This document shows, piece after piece, positions 1 through 5,163 of a stretch of DNA of 7,137 nucleotides; position 1 is the first letter of the stretch; each line of letters starts with the position of its first letter. The position numbers and the translations under genes are program-made. The notes beneath the pieces were generated by a model. That model worked only from the letters and a program-made list of their open reading frames with translations. It was not told the DNA's origin and ran no database searches. Source of the DNA: Bacilli bacterium (lineage in GTDB: Bacteria > Bacillota_I > Bacilli_A > RF39 > UBA660); the NCBI GenBank assembly GCA_900772435.1, contig CAAHEM010000070.1:1-7137 (forward strand), written 5' to 3'.

Positions 1-100
1 ACATATTTATTACATTAGGAAGTGCTATTATTACTAAGATTGCTAAGATTGCAATTACTGCTAGTAACTCTACTAATGTAAAACCCTTCTTATTTTTCAT
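1..100 (-). CDS. Type IV pilin-like prepilin, N-terminus only (cut by left window edge)
   Basis: The first 33 codons are visible from the ATG at 100-98. They read MKNKKGFTLVELLAV followed by an unbroken hydrophobic stretch to about residue 28 and then LPNVINM. This is the class III (type IV pilin/pseudopilin) signal: a short basic leader, a G^F site cut by prepilin peptidase, Glu at position 5 of the mature protein (+5) and a hydrophobic assembly helix. The family is exported to the membrane, cleaved and N-methylated, then assembled into a pilus or into a competence/secretion pseudopilus. The ribosome binding site AGGTGAT lies at 110-104, three bases before the start. The globular C-terminal part that would tell a major pilin from a minor pilin or a ComG-type protein is outside the window, so no gene symbol is given. 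The gene appears to have its own promoter with an unusual G9 spacer. Confidence 0.9.
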   Translation of the reverse strand, partial: MKNKKGFTLVELLAVIAILAILVIIALPNVINM

Positions 101-115
101 ATCATCACCTATTCT

Positions 116-143
116 ATTATAATATCTACCCCCCCCCGGTCAA
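116..143 (-). promoter_or_regulatory. Promoter of the pilin-like gene with a poly-G spacer
   Basis: On the minus strand a -35 TTGACC (143-138) is followed by a 16-nt spacer (137-122) and a perfect -10 TATAAT (121-116). The spacer begins with nine consecutive G (137-129). A start about 5 to 7 nt after the -10 would give a leader of only about 9 to 10 nt, just enough to hold the AGGTGAT ribosome binding site. The boxes are seen directly. Promoter activity and length variation of the G tract are inferred. Confidence 0.7.
129..137 (-). repeat. G9 homopolymer (C9 on the plus strand)
   Basis: Nine identical G/C bases stand in an otherwise very AT-rich intergenic region. The run is directly adjacent to the -35 box of the pilin promoter and lies wholly inside its spacer. 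Mononucleotide G runs of this length are typical slipped-strand mutation sites. An assembly or sequencing error in the run length cannot be excluded. Confidence 0.85.
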
Positions 144-210
144 TATTTTTGTTAATAACTTTTCCTATTTTACATTGTTAGTATTTTCTAATATTAAAAA
201 TTAATACATC

Positions 211-241
211 AAAAAAGATTGAATATTAAATATTCAATCTT
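211..241 (-). terminator. Rho-independent terminator of recA
   Basis: Immediately after the recA TAG stop the minus strand reads AAGATTGAATATT, a central T, then the exact reverse complement (241-215). This gives a practical stem of about 11 bp with a loop of about 5 nt. The 3' arm ends in a run of six T (216-211). The stem is AT-rich but perfectly paired, and it separates recA from the pilin-like gene. Confidence 0.85.
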
Positions 242-1252
242 CTATTTTTCATCTTTTGATTCGTTATTACTAAATAAATGTGTTCTAACTTTTTCTTCAA
301 TTTCTTTATAAAGAGCGGGATTATTTTTTAAGACTAACTTAGCATTTTCTTTTCCTTGACCAATCTTTTCACCTTTATAACTATACCAAGCACCACTCTT
401 ATCTAAAATTCCTAAGTTAGATGCAATATCTATAATTTCGCCAGTCTTAGAAATACCTTCACCATACATAATCTCTACTTCAGCAGTTTTAAATGGAGGA
501 GCAACCTTATTTTTTACAACTTTGATAACAGTTTTATTTCCAAGTACATCACTACCTACTTTAATTTGTTCAGCACGTCTAACATCTAATCTAACAGTTG
601 AATAAAACTTTAATGCTCTTCCTCCTGGTGTAGTTTCAGGATTACCAAACATTACTCCAACTTTTTCTCTTAATTGATTTATAAATATACAAATAGTATT
701 TGTTTTATTTACAATGCCACCAAGTTTTCTTAAAGCTTGTGACATAAGTCTTGCTTGAAGACCAACATGTGAGTCACCCATTTCACCCTCAATTTCAGCT
801 TGAGGAACTAATGCAGCAACTGAGTCTATAACTATAATACTCATAGCTTCACTTCTAACTAAAGCTTCAACTATCTCAAGAGCTTGTTCTCCAGTATCAG
901 GTTGACTTAATAAAAGTTCATCTGTATCTACTCCTAACTTCTTAGCATAAACTGGATCTAATGCATGCTCTGCATCTATAAAAGCAGCTCTACCTCCAGT
1001 CTTTTGAACTTCAGCAATTGCATGTAATGCGATAGTAGTTTTACCACTTGATTCAGGACCAAATATTTCAATAATTCTTCCCTTTGGATAACCACCTACA
1101 CCTAATGCTTGATCTAATGCTAAAGAACCACTTGATACAACATCTATATTTCTAACACCTTTTTCTCCTAATTTCATTATAGCGCCTTTACCGAATTGTT
1201 TTTCGATATCAGCTAATACTTGATCTAACGTTTTGTCTTTCTCTTTTTTCAT
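242..1252 (-). CDS. recA: Recombinase RecA
   Basis: RecA is the ATP-dependent strand-exchange protein that coats single-stranded DNA, pairs homologous duplexes and stimulates LexA self-cleavage in the SOS response. The 336-residue product is full length (352 in E. coli, slightly less in many Bacillota). It shows Walker A GPESSGKT at residues 65-72, catalytic Glu95 in [10 protein letters not shown], Walker B ending in Asp143 ([10 protein letters not shown]), and the DNA-binding loop 2 region at about 192-212 with [14 protein letters not shown]. The short C-terminal tail is polar and rich in charged residues (SNNESKDEK). The ATG start has a strong AAAGGAG (1266-1260) with 7-nt spacing. The gene is a single transcription unit with its own promoter and terminator. 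It follows pgsA as in Bacillus, but without an intervening cinA. The protein holds the only tryptophan found in the window (GAWYSY). Confidence 0.99.
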   Translation of the reverse strand: MKKEKDKTLDQVLADIEKQFGKGAIMKLGEKGVRNIDVVSSGSLALDQALGVGGYPKGRIIEIFGPESSGKTTIALHAIAEVQKTGGRAAFIDAEHALDPVYAKKLGVDTDELLLSQPDTGEQALEIVEALVRSEAMSIIVIDSVAALVPQAEIEGEMGDSHVGLQARLMSQALRKLGGIVNKTNTICIFINQLREKVGVMFGNPETTPGGRALKFYSTVRLDVRRAEQIKVGSDVLGNKTVIKVVKNKVAPPFKTAEVEIMYGEGISKTGEIIDIASNLGILDKSGAWYSYKGEKIGQGKENAKLVLKNNPALYKEIEEKVRTHLFSNNESKDEK

Positions 1253-1275
1253 AAGTTTTCTCCTTTGATAATTTA

Positions 1276-1304
1276 ATTGTAAACTAATTAAATTTCTTTG
1301 TCAA
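1276..1304 (-). promoter_or_regulatory. recA promoter (sigma-A type)
   Basis: The -35 TTGACA (1304-1299), a 17-nt spacer and the -10 TACAAT (1281-1276) are close to the housekeeping consensus. The predicted start near 1269 leaves a leader of about 17 nt containing the AAAGGAG ribosome binding site. No other intergenic candidate upstream of recA fits both boxes as well. Confidence 0.85.
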
Positions 1305-1314
1305 CACTTTTTTG

Positions 1315-1328
1315 CAAACACTTGTTTG
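1315..1328. promoter_or_regulatory. Candidate LexA (SOS) operator upstream of recA
   Basis: The 14-nt element reads CAAACAAGTGTTTG on the minus strand. It has the geometry of the Bacillota LexA box CGAAC-RNRY-GTTCG. The central four bases AAGT satisfy RNRY. The symmetric second and thirteenth positions are A/T where the consensus has G/C. It ends 10 bp upstream of the recA -35 box. recA is a usual LexA target, so the placement is sensible, but no lexA gene is in the window and the match is imperfect. Confidence 0.5.
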
Positions 1329-1331
1329 TTA

Positions 1332-1375
1332 ATAATTTAATTATCCTAAAATAGGCATTTTCATAATTAAATTAT
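1332..1375. repeat. 13-bp perfect inverted repeat in the pgsA-recA gap
   Basis: The plus strand carries ATAATTTAATTAT at 1332-1344 and its exact reverse complement at 1363-1375. The 18-nt spacer contains the small palindrome CCTAAAATAGG (1345-1355). Shorter copies of the same unit form another inverted pair (1270-1278 and 1286-1294) across the recA -10. Function is unknown. All arms are pure A/T, so chance is a real alternative. Confidence 0.4.
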
Positions 1376-1451
1376 ACTAAAAATTAGTTATTTCAAAAAG
1401 AAATTTTATACTTAAAATAATAACATTTTTTACAAAATAAGTTTTTTAAAT

Positions 1452-1483
1452 AAAAAAATAAGAAGCATTTTTGCTTCTTATTT
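1452..1483 (-). terminator. Rho-independent terminator of the rodZ-pgsA unit
   Basis: On the minus strand AATAAGAAGCA (1482-1472), an AAAA loop and TGCTTCTTATT (1467-1457) form a perfect 11-bp stem followed by seven T (1458-1452, overlapping the end of the 3' arm). The 5' arm contains the pgsA TAA stop (1480-1478), so the hairpin begins inside the last codons of the gene. It is the strongest terminator in the window. Confidence 0.92.
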
Positions 1484-2074
1484 AGTATCAAATAAATACT
1501 TTTTATTTTTTACATAATATTGAATTCCACTAATTACTGATAATACTGTAGCTATCATTATTATTGCTTTAGCTGGATAAATATTTGCTAGTGAGAATGG
1601 TAAATCATAGAAGAATAACAATGTTATACCAACTAACATACAAGCAGTTTTAATTTTACCAGCCATTGAAGCTCCAACAGCGCCTGATTTTTGACCAGCA
1701 ACCATCTTAATAGAATCAACTACTATATCTCTTGATACAATAACAACTGGTATAATTGGACTAATATATCCTTCAGTAGCAAGTAAAATAAGTACACCGT
1801 TAACTAAGATCTTATCAGCAATAGCATCCATTACTTTTCCTATATCAGTTACTAAATTATATTTTCTTGCTAGATATCCGTCAAGAAAATCTGTTAGAGA
1901 TGCAATCAAGAATATAATTCCACAAATCAAATACTTACTATCAATTATTAATTTACCAGCAAGTTGAAACTCTGGAAAGTTAATTCCCACTTTATCAACT
2001 GGAAAAATCATAATAATCAATAATAATATAGATAATGCTATTCTACAAATAGTAATTTTATTTGGAACATTCAT
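1478..2074 (-). CDS. pgsA: CDP-diacylglycerol-glycerol-3-phosphate 3-phosphatidyltransferase
   Basis: PgsA transfers the phosphatidyl group from CDP-diacylglycerol to glycerol 3-phosphate, the committed step to phosphatidylglycerol, at the cytoplasmic membrane. The product of 198 residues (family about 190) is mostly hydrophobic helices. It carries the full CDP-alcohol phosphotransferase signature D-x2-D-G-x2-A-R-x8-G-x3-D-x3-D at residues 62, 65, 66, 69, 70, 79, 83 and 87. The N-terminus VPNKITICRI resembles the usual N(L/K)(I/L)T..R of the family. The start is placed at the ATG at 2074-2072, which lies 9 nt after AAAGGAG (2090-2084). An in-frame TTG at 2080 is only 3 nt from it and overlaps the upstream stop. 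The gap to the RodZ-like gene is 2 nt, implying coupled translation. The pair rodZ(ymfM)-pgsA is conserved in Bacillota. Confidence 0.95.
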   Translation of the reverse strand: MNVPNKITICRIALSILLLIIMIFPVDKVGINFPEFQLAGKLIIDSKYLICGIIFLIASLTDFLDGYLARKYNLVTDIGKVMDAIADKILVNGVLILLATEGYISPIIPVVIVSRDIVVDSIKMVAGQKSGAVGASMAGKIKTACMLVGITLLFFYDLPFSLANIYPAKAIIMIATVLSVISGIQYYVKNKKYLFDTK

Positions 2075-2076
2075 AT

Positions 2077-2568
2077 TCAAACTCTCCTTTCGATATTATA
2101 ATAATCTATATTAATATTTTCTAATTGTTTATCTGTAATATATTTTACTATAAATAATACCAAGAATACTAAAATTATAACAGCTACGATATATAAGATT
2201 ATATATTTCACATTACTATTCTTTCTTTGAATAGTATATGGTGAAACTATTTTATTTTCTTCTTTTTGTTTTTCTAGTATATTTATTTCTCTTGTTTGTT
2301 CTAATATATCGCTGACTGGAATTCTAGAAGTATAACCAAATATAAAGTCATTAAATTTATCAACTACTTCATCTTCATCTAGATTAAGATATTTAGCATA
2401 TTTCTTAATAGTTTCTTTTAAGAAAAACACATCTTTAAACGCATTAGCATTTCCGTCTTCTAAGTTATCAAGTTGACTCTCAGTTATTCCAAGATCTTTC
2501 ATAACTTCTTCTTTAGAAATACCAATAGTTTCTCTAGCTTCTTTGAAACTTTCTCCTATTTCTTTCAT
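2077..2568 (-). CDS. RodZ-like membrane protein with N-terminal helix-turn-helix (YmfM type), short form
   Basis: RodZ proteins link MreB filaments to the cell-wall elongation machinery. This 163-residue product has the family's cytoplasmic helix-turn-helix domain at about residues 1-77 (IGESFKEARETIGISKEEV, then LGITESQLDNLEDG and IKKYAKYLNLDEDEVVDKF). A charged linker follows, then one membrane span at about 120-142 and only about 20 residues outside. Bacillus YmfM and E. coli RodZ are much longer, so the extracytoplasmic domain is missing here. The start is ATG 2568-2566, preceded by TAGGAGA (2578-2572). The frame stays open upstream to 2637, but that part lies in the RNase P RNA gene. The position directly upstream of pgsA, as in Bacillus, supports the assignment. 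The stop is TGA and overlaps the pgsA ribosome binding region. Confidence 0.85.
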   Translation of the reverse strand: MKEIGESFKEARETIGISKEEVMKDLGITESQLDNLEDGNANAFKDVFFLKETIKKYAKYLNLDEDEVVDKFNDFIFGYTSRIPVSDILEQTREINILEKQKEENKIVSPYTIQRKNSNVKYIILYIVAVIILVFLVLFIVKYITDKQLENINIDYYNIERRV

Positions 2569-2591
2569 AATTCTCCTATAAATAAAAAAAT

Positions 2592-2940
2592 AATAATTTT
2601 TAATAAGCCATGTTCTGTACCTATAAATAGGTGGCAAACATTTATCTAAAGATTTCTCTTTCCCTTACTCCTTTGTTATTCATTCGTAAGAGCTCCCCTA
2701 CCAATTTTGGGTTTCTCACTCGTGGGGTTTACCTCGTTCCACAATAGTTATCCCTAACTATCTCGTCTCTATGGCACTTTATGACTAATATAGTCAGTTC
2801 TTGACTACCTCATCGCCGTTAATACTTACGTACTACCTAAGGTTATTTTTTCCCTTAGCACGAACACTTTCATTCATTTCAGAATGAGTGAGCATGGACT
2901 TTCCTCTACATTAAATGCAGCGTTTGCCTAAAAAATTATT
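2592..2940 (-). ncRNA. rnpB: RNase P RNA, type B (catalytic subunit of RNase P)
   Basis: This ribozyme removes 5' leaders from tRNA precursors. The minus strand shows the conserved blocks in order: GAGGAAAGTCCATGCTC near the 5' end, GTGTTCGTGC, AAAGTGCCATAGAGACGA, GTGGAACGAGGTAAACCCC, GAGAAACCC, TTGGTAGGGGAGC, and ACAGAACATGGCTTA at the 3' end. The block after GAGAAACCC follows the Bacillus (type B) pattern. P1 is a perfect 10-bp helix between AATAATTTTT (2940-2931) and AAAAATTATT (2601-2592). P2 pairs GGCAAAC with GTTTGCC, and P4 joins CCATG and CATGG. At about 349 nt it is shorter than the roughly 400-nt Bacillus RNA. P1 begins inside the gpsB stop region, so the 5' end must come from processing or from a promoter within gpsB. 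gpsB is its neighbour in Bacillus too. The exact ends are inferred from P1. Confidence 0.96.
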
Positions 2941-3253
2941 CTTCTCCATATACAACTTTTTCAAGGTCACTAATTCTTTTTAATAAATCAACATTAGTTA
3001 CGCCTTTATTAGAGTTAGCTATTTCAAGTGCAGATTTTAAGTTTCTAAGTTCAGCCTTTAATTTAGCATTATCTGATTCTAAAGACTTAATTTCAGTAAC
3101 TAATCTTTTAGTTGTTGTTTCAAAATCAACATAATCTTTAATGATTAAATCAAGAAATTGATCAACCTCTTGAGGTCTATATCCCCTAGCATCTATTTTA
3201 AAATCCTTATCTAGTATCTCTTTAGCTGTTAGAAATCTCTTATCATCATACAT
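2936..3253 (-). CDS. gpsB: Cell-cycle protein GpsB (DivIVA-like)
   Basis: GpsB is a cytoplasmic, membrane-associated coiled-coil adaptor that brings penicillin-binding proteins to sites of wall growth and helps them switch between division and elongation. The 105-residue product starts with LTAKEILDKDFK, followed by the DivIVA/GpsB signature RGYRPQEVDQFLDLIIKDY. Tyr25, Asp31 and Asp35, which contact partner peptides in Bacillus GpsB, fall at identical positions. A coiled coil follows (about 38-75), and the short C-terminal helical domain VDLLKRISDLEKVVYG matches the family. The start is ATG 3253-3251: it gives the same N-terminal spacing as Bacillus GpsB, and a GTG at 3274 lies only about 5 nt after a good -10 box. 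The ribosome site is the weaker AGAGAGG, 9 nt upstream. The stop codon overlaps the rnpB 5' end. Confidence 0.95.
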   Translation of the reverse strand: MYDDKRFLTAKEILDKDFKIDARGYRPQEVDQFLDLIIKDYVDFETTTKRLVTEIKSLESDNAKLKAELRNLKSALEIANSNKGVTNVDLLKRISDLEKVVYGEE

Positions 3254-3278
3254 ACTTTTTAGCCTCTCTTCCACAATA

Positions 3279-3307
3279 ATTTTACCTCAAAAAATATATA
3301 TTTGCAA
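3279..3307 (-). promoter_or_regulatory. Promoter of gpsB-rnpB-rodZ-pgsA
   Basis: The -35 TTGCAA (3307-3302), a 17-nt spacer and the -10 TAAAAT (3284-3279) lie just downstream of a terminator-like hairpin. The predicted start at about 3272 leaves a leader of about 19 nt before the ATG at 3253. No comparable promoter was seen between gpsB and pgsA, so this one may drive the whole unit. Confidence 0.65.
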
Positions 3308-3309
3308 GA

Positions 3310-3337
3310 TAAAAGAGCAAACCCTAAAGTTTACTCT
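3310..3337 (-). terminator. Putative rho-independent terminator upstream of gpsB
   Basis: On the minus strand AGAGTAAAC (3337-3329), a 6-nt loop and GTTTGCTCT (3322-3314) form a 9-bp stem with one U-G wobble. The stem is followed by TTTT and a further T-rich stretch. It would end transcripts from the priA-fmt operon, or from a small transcript within 3324-3404, just before the gpsB promoter. Confidence 0.6.
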
Positions 3338-3404
3338 CAAAATCTAAAATACAACTATTAATCAGTAAATCCATCTCTTTAAAATGCTCATTTATATTTT
3401 TCAT
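3324..3404 (-). CDS. Doubtful 26-codon small reading frame
   Basis: An ATG at 3404 opens a frame of 26 codons (MKNINEHFKEMDLLINSCIL and six more residues). It ends in TAG inside the loop of the terminator-like hairpin. In its favour, its composition is protein-like and the hairpin sits right at its end. Against it, no Shine-Dalgarno sequence precedes the ATG, whereas nearly every other gene here has a clear one, and I recognise no family. It may be part of a 3' untranslated region or a small RNA. Confidence 0.2.
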   Translation of the reverse strand: MKNINEHFKEMDLLINSCILDFESKL

Positions 3405-3453
3405 GAGTATATATTACTATTTTTAAATAAATATTTCATCAAATTCGACAAAA

Positions 3454-4215
3454 TTAGTTTTTCTTTTCAATTAGATTATCAAAATACTCAAATTGATCTG
3501 AAAAATCATTTTTACCTATTTTTTCAATTCTAATTATATAATCTATTTTACTTTCACTATTATTAATTATTTTATTAAGGAAAGTATAATCATAAGTTAT
3601 CTTTGTTATATAATTTTCAGTATAAGTAAAATTTATTAAGAAATCATCAGATACTTCTATTTCATAAGTAGTTTTATATTTATAATTATATTCTTTTAGA
3701 TAGTCAGAATACTTAATTTTACAAGTATTGTTGTCAGTAAATTCACAATAACTAATTAATGATTTAATTAATTCTAAATCATATATATTCCCTGTTATTG
3801 GATTTTTAACACTCTTAACTATCATAAAATTATTATTGCTCCCTGGTACAAAATACTTATCTTTATAAGTTATATATCCACCTTTATCTATAGATTCACT
3901 AATATAAGAAGTAAGTTTACCATCAGTATCTATATCTAATTTAATTTTTTCTTGATCTATATTTTTTGTTATTTCTAAACTATAATTATCTTTAATATTA
4001 TCAAGTTTTTTTATAATATCTTCTTTTGTAATAGTTATAGTATTTTCATTATTTGGTTTTGGATTAGTGTTATCATTTCTCTTTTCATTAGTATTAAAAA
4101 ACAAAAATGACATACCAAGTAGCACTACAACTAAATATATTAATGTTTTTTGTTTTAGCTCTCTAGATTTTTCTTCATCTGACTTTTCTTCTTTATTAAA
4201 TACTTCTTTTAACAT
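3454..4215 (-). CDS. Hypothetical single-pass membrane protein, extracytoplasmic domain
   Basis: I do not recognise this 253-residue protein. Residues 1-24 are highly charged and predicted cytoplasmic. One membrane span follows at about 25-40 (LIYLVVVLLGMSFLFF), with no lipobox cysteine and no evident cleavage site. Next comes an Asn/Lys/Thr-rich linker to about 60 and an outside domain of about 190 residues. This domain alternates polar and hydrophobic residues like beta strands and is rich in Tyr, Ile, Lys and Asp. Its only two cysteines (157 and 165) could form a small disulfide loop. The ATG lies 7 nt after GGAG (4226-4223), and the start overlaps the fmt stop as ATGTTAA, so translation is probably coupled to fmt. 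A LolA/LppX-like beta fold is one possibility, but this rests only on the strand pattern. Confidence 0.85.
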   Translation of the reverse strand: MLKEVFNKEEKSDEEKSRELKQKTLIYLVVVLLGMSFLFFNTNEKRNDNTNPKPNNENTITITKEDIIKKLDNIKDNYSLEITKNIDQEKIKLDIDTDGKLTSYISESIDKGGYITYKDKYFVPGSNNNFMIVKSVKNPITGNIYDLELIKSLISYCEFTDNNTCKIKYSDYLKEYNYKYKTTYEIEVSDDFLINFTYTENYITKITYDYTFLNKIINNSESKIDYIIRIEKIGKNDFSDQFEYFDNLIEKKN

Positions 4216-5141
4216 AATACTTCTCCAACTAAACTATCTTTATTTTTTCCGTTTAAATAATCTTTAGCTGTCATTTCTTTTTTACCACTAGGTTTTAACT
4301 TAGTAATTGTTATTGCTTTGTCTTTACACATAACAGTTATTCCTTCTTTAGTAGCGTCTATTATTTCTCCAGGTTTTCCTTTTTCTTTATCACTTAATTT
4401 TGATTCACAAATCTTTATTATTTCTCCATTAAGTGTTGTATATGCTACTGGAAAAGGATACATACCTCTTATTTGATTAAATACTTCACGAGCAGTTTTA
4501 TTAAAATCTAATTTTTCTTCTTCACGTTTTATATTATAGGCAAATGTCACTTCATCAGGATTTTGTTTTGTTCTTGTAATATTACCACTAAATATATTAG
4601 GAAGTGTTTCTAATAATAAATCACGTCCCATAATACTGAGTTCATCATGAATTATTCCAACATTATCAGTATCTTTTATTTCAATACTTTTTTGTGTGAT
4701 AATATCTCCATCATCCATACCAGGAGCCATATACATAATTGTTACTCCTGTTTCTTTATAGCCATCGATTATACATTTATGAAGTGGGCTTCCACCTCTT
4801 AATTTAGGAAGTAAAGATGCATGAACATTAATTGCTTTATATTTAGGTGTATCAAGTAATATACTTGGTATTATTTGCCCATAAGCACAAGTTATTATTA
4901 CATCAGGATTCTTCTCTAGTATATATTCATATTCATTTCTTATTTTATTTGGTTGATATACTTCTATATTATGTTTTAAAGCACATTCTTTAACTGGAGA
5001 TGCCTTTAATTCATGATGTCTTCCAACTTCTTTATCTGGTTGAGTTACTACTAAAATTACATTAGTATTTTCTATTAACATTTCAAGTACTGGTACACTA
5101 AATTCAGGTGTTCCCATAAATACAACTTTTTTATCTTTCAT
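4209..5141 (-). CDS. fmt: Methionyl-tRNA formyltransferase
   Basis: Fmt formylates the amino group of methionine on initiator tRNA using 10-formyltetrahydrofolate. The product of 310 residues has the family's usual length. Its N-terminal formyltransferase domain opens with VVFMGTPEFSVPVLEML. The catalytic triad is visible as Asn105 and His107 in NVHASLLPKLRGGSPLH and Asp143 in PGMDDGD (equivalents of Asn106, His108 and Asp144 of E. coli). The C-terminal tRNA-binding domain follows from about residue 205 (EKLDFNKTAREVFNQIRGMYPFP). Two ATG codons stand in tandem. The second (5141) is chosen because it leaves 5 nt after AGGTG (5151-5147), the same spacing as in the pilin-like gene, while the ATG at 5144 leaves only 2. 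The gene lies 22 nt after priA. In Bacillus def sits between them, but there is no room for it here. Confidence 0.97.
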   Translation of the reverse strand: MKDKKVVFMGTPEFSVPVLEMLIENTNVILVVTQPDKEVGRHHELKASPVKECALKHNIEVYQPNKIRNEYEYILEKNPDVIITCAYGQIIPSILLDTPKYKAINVHASLLPKLRGGSPLHKCIIDGYKETGVTIMYMAPGMDDGDIITQKSIEIKDTDNVGIIHDELSIMGRDLLLETLPNIFSGNITRTKQNPDEVTFAYNIKREEEKLDFNKTAREVFNQIRGMYPFPVAYTTLNGEIIKICESKLSDKEKGKPGEIIDATKEGITVMCKDKAITITKLKPSGKKEMTAKDYLNGKNKDSLVGEVLC

Positions 5142-5163
5142 CATATCACCTACACAAATTATA

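Noticed and set aside
1371..1376. Second recA promoter with TATAAT
   Set aside because: No acceptable -35 lies at 15-19 nt; the nearest TTGAAA is 14 nt away. The promoter at 1304-1276 is clearly better.
2075..2080. TTG start of pgsA at 2080
   Set aside because: It is only 3 nt from the Shine-Dalgarno sequence. The ATG at 2074 has 9-nt spacing and fits the family N-terminus.
2569..2637. In-frame upstream extension of the RodZ-like gene (23 extra residues)
   Set aside because: It is the 3' part of the RNase P RNA read as protein. A proper ribosome binding site (TAGGAGA) precedes the ATG at 2568.
2935..2964. Internal promoter for rnpB (TTGAAA, 18-nt spacer, AATAAT at 2940-2935)
   Set aside because: Its start would fall near 2929-2928 and remove the 5' strand of the perfect P1 helix, so it cannot give the expected RNA.
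4067..4267. 66-codon frame on the plus strand
   Set aside because: It is antisense to fmt and the membrane protein gene, of low-complexity Ser/Phe/Leu composition, with no ribosome binding site and no family match.
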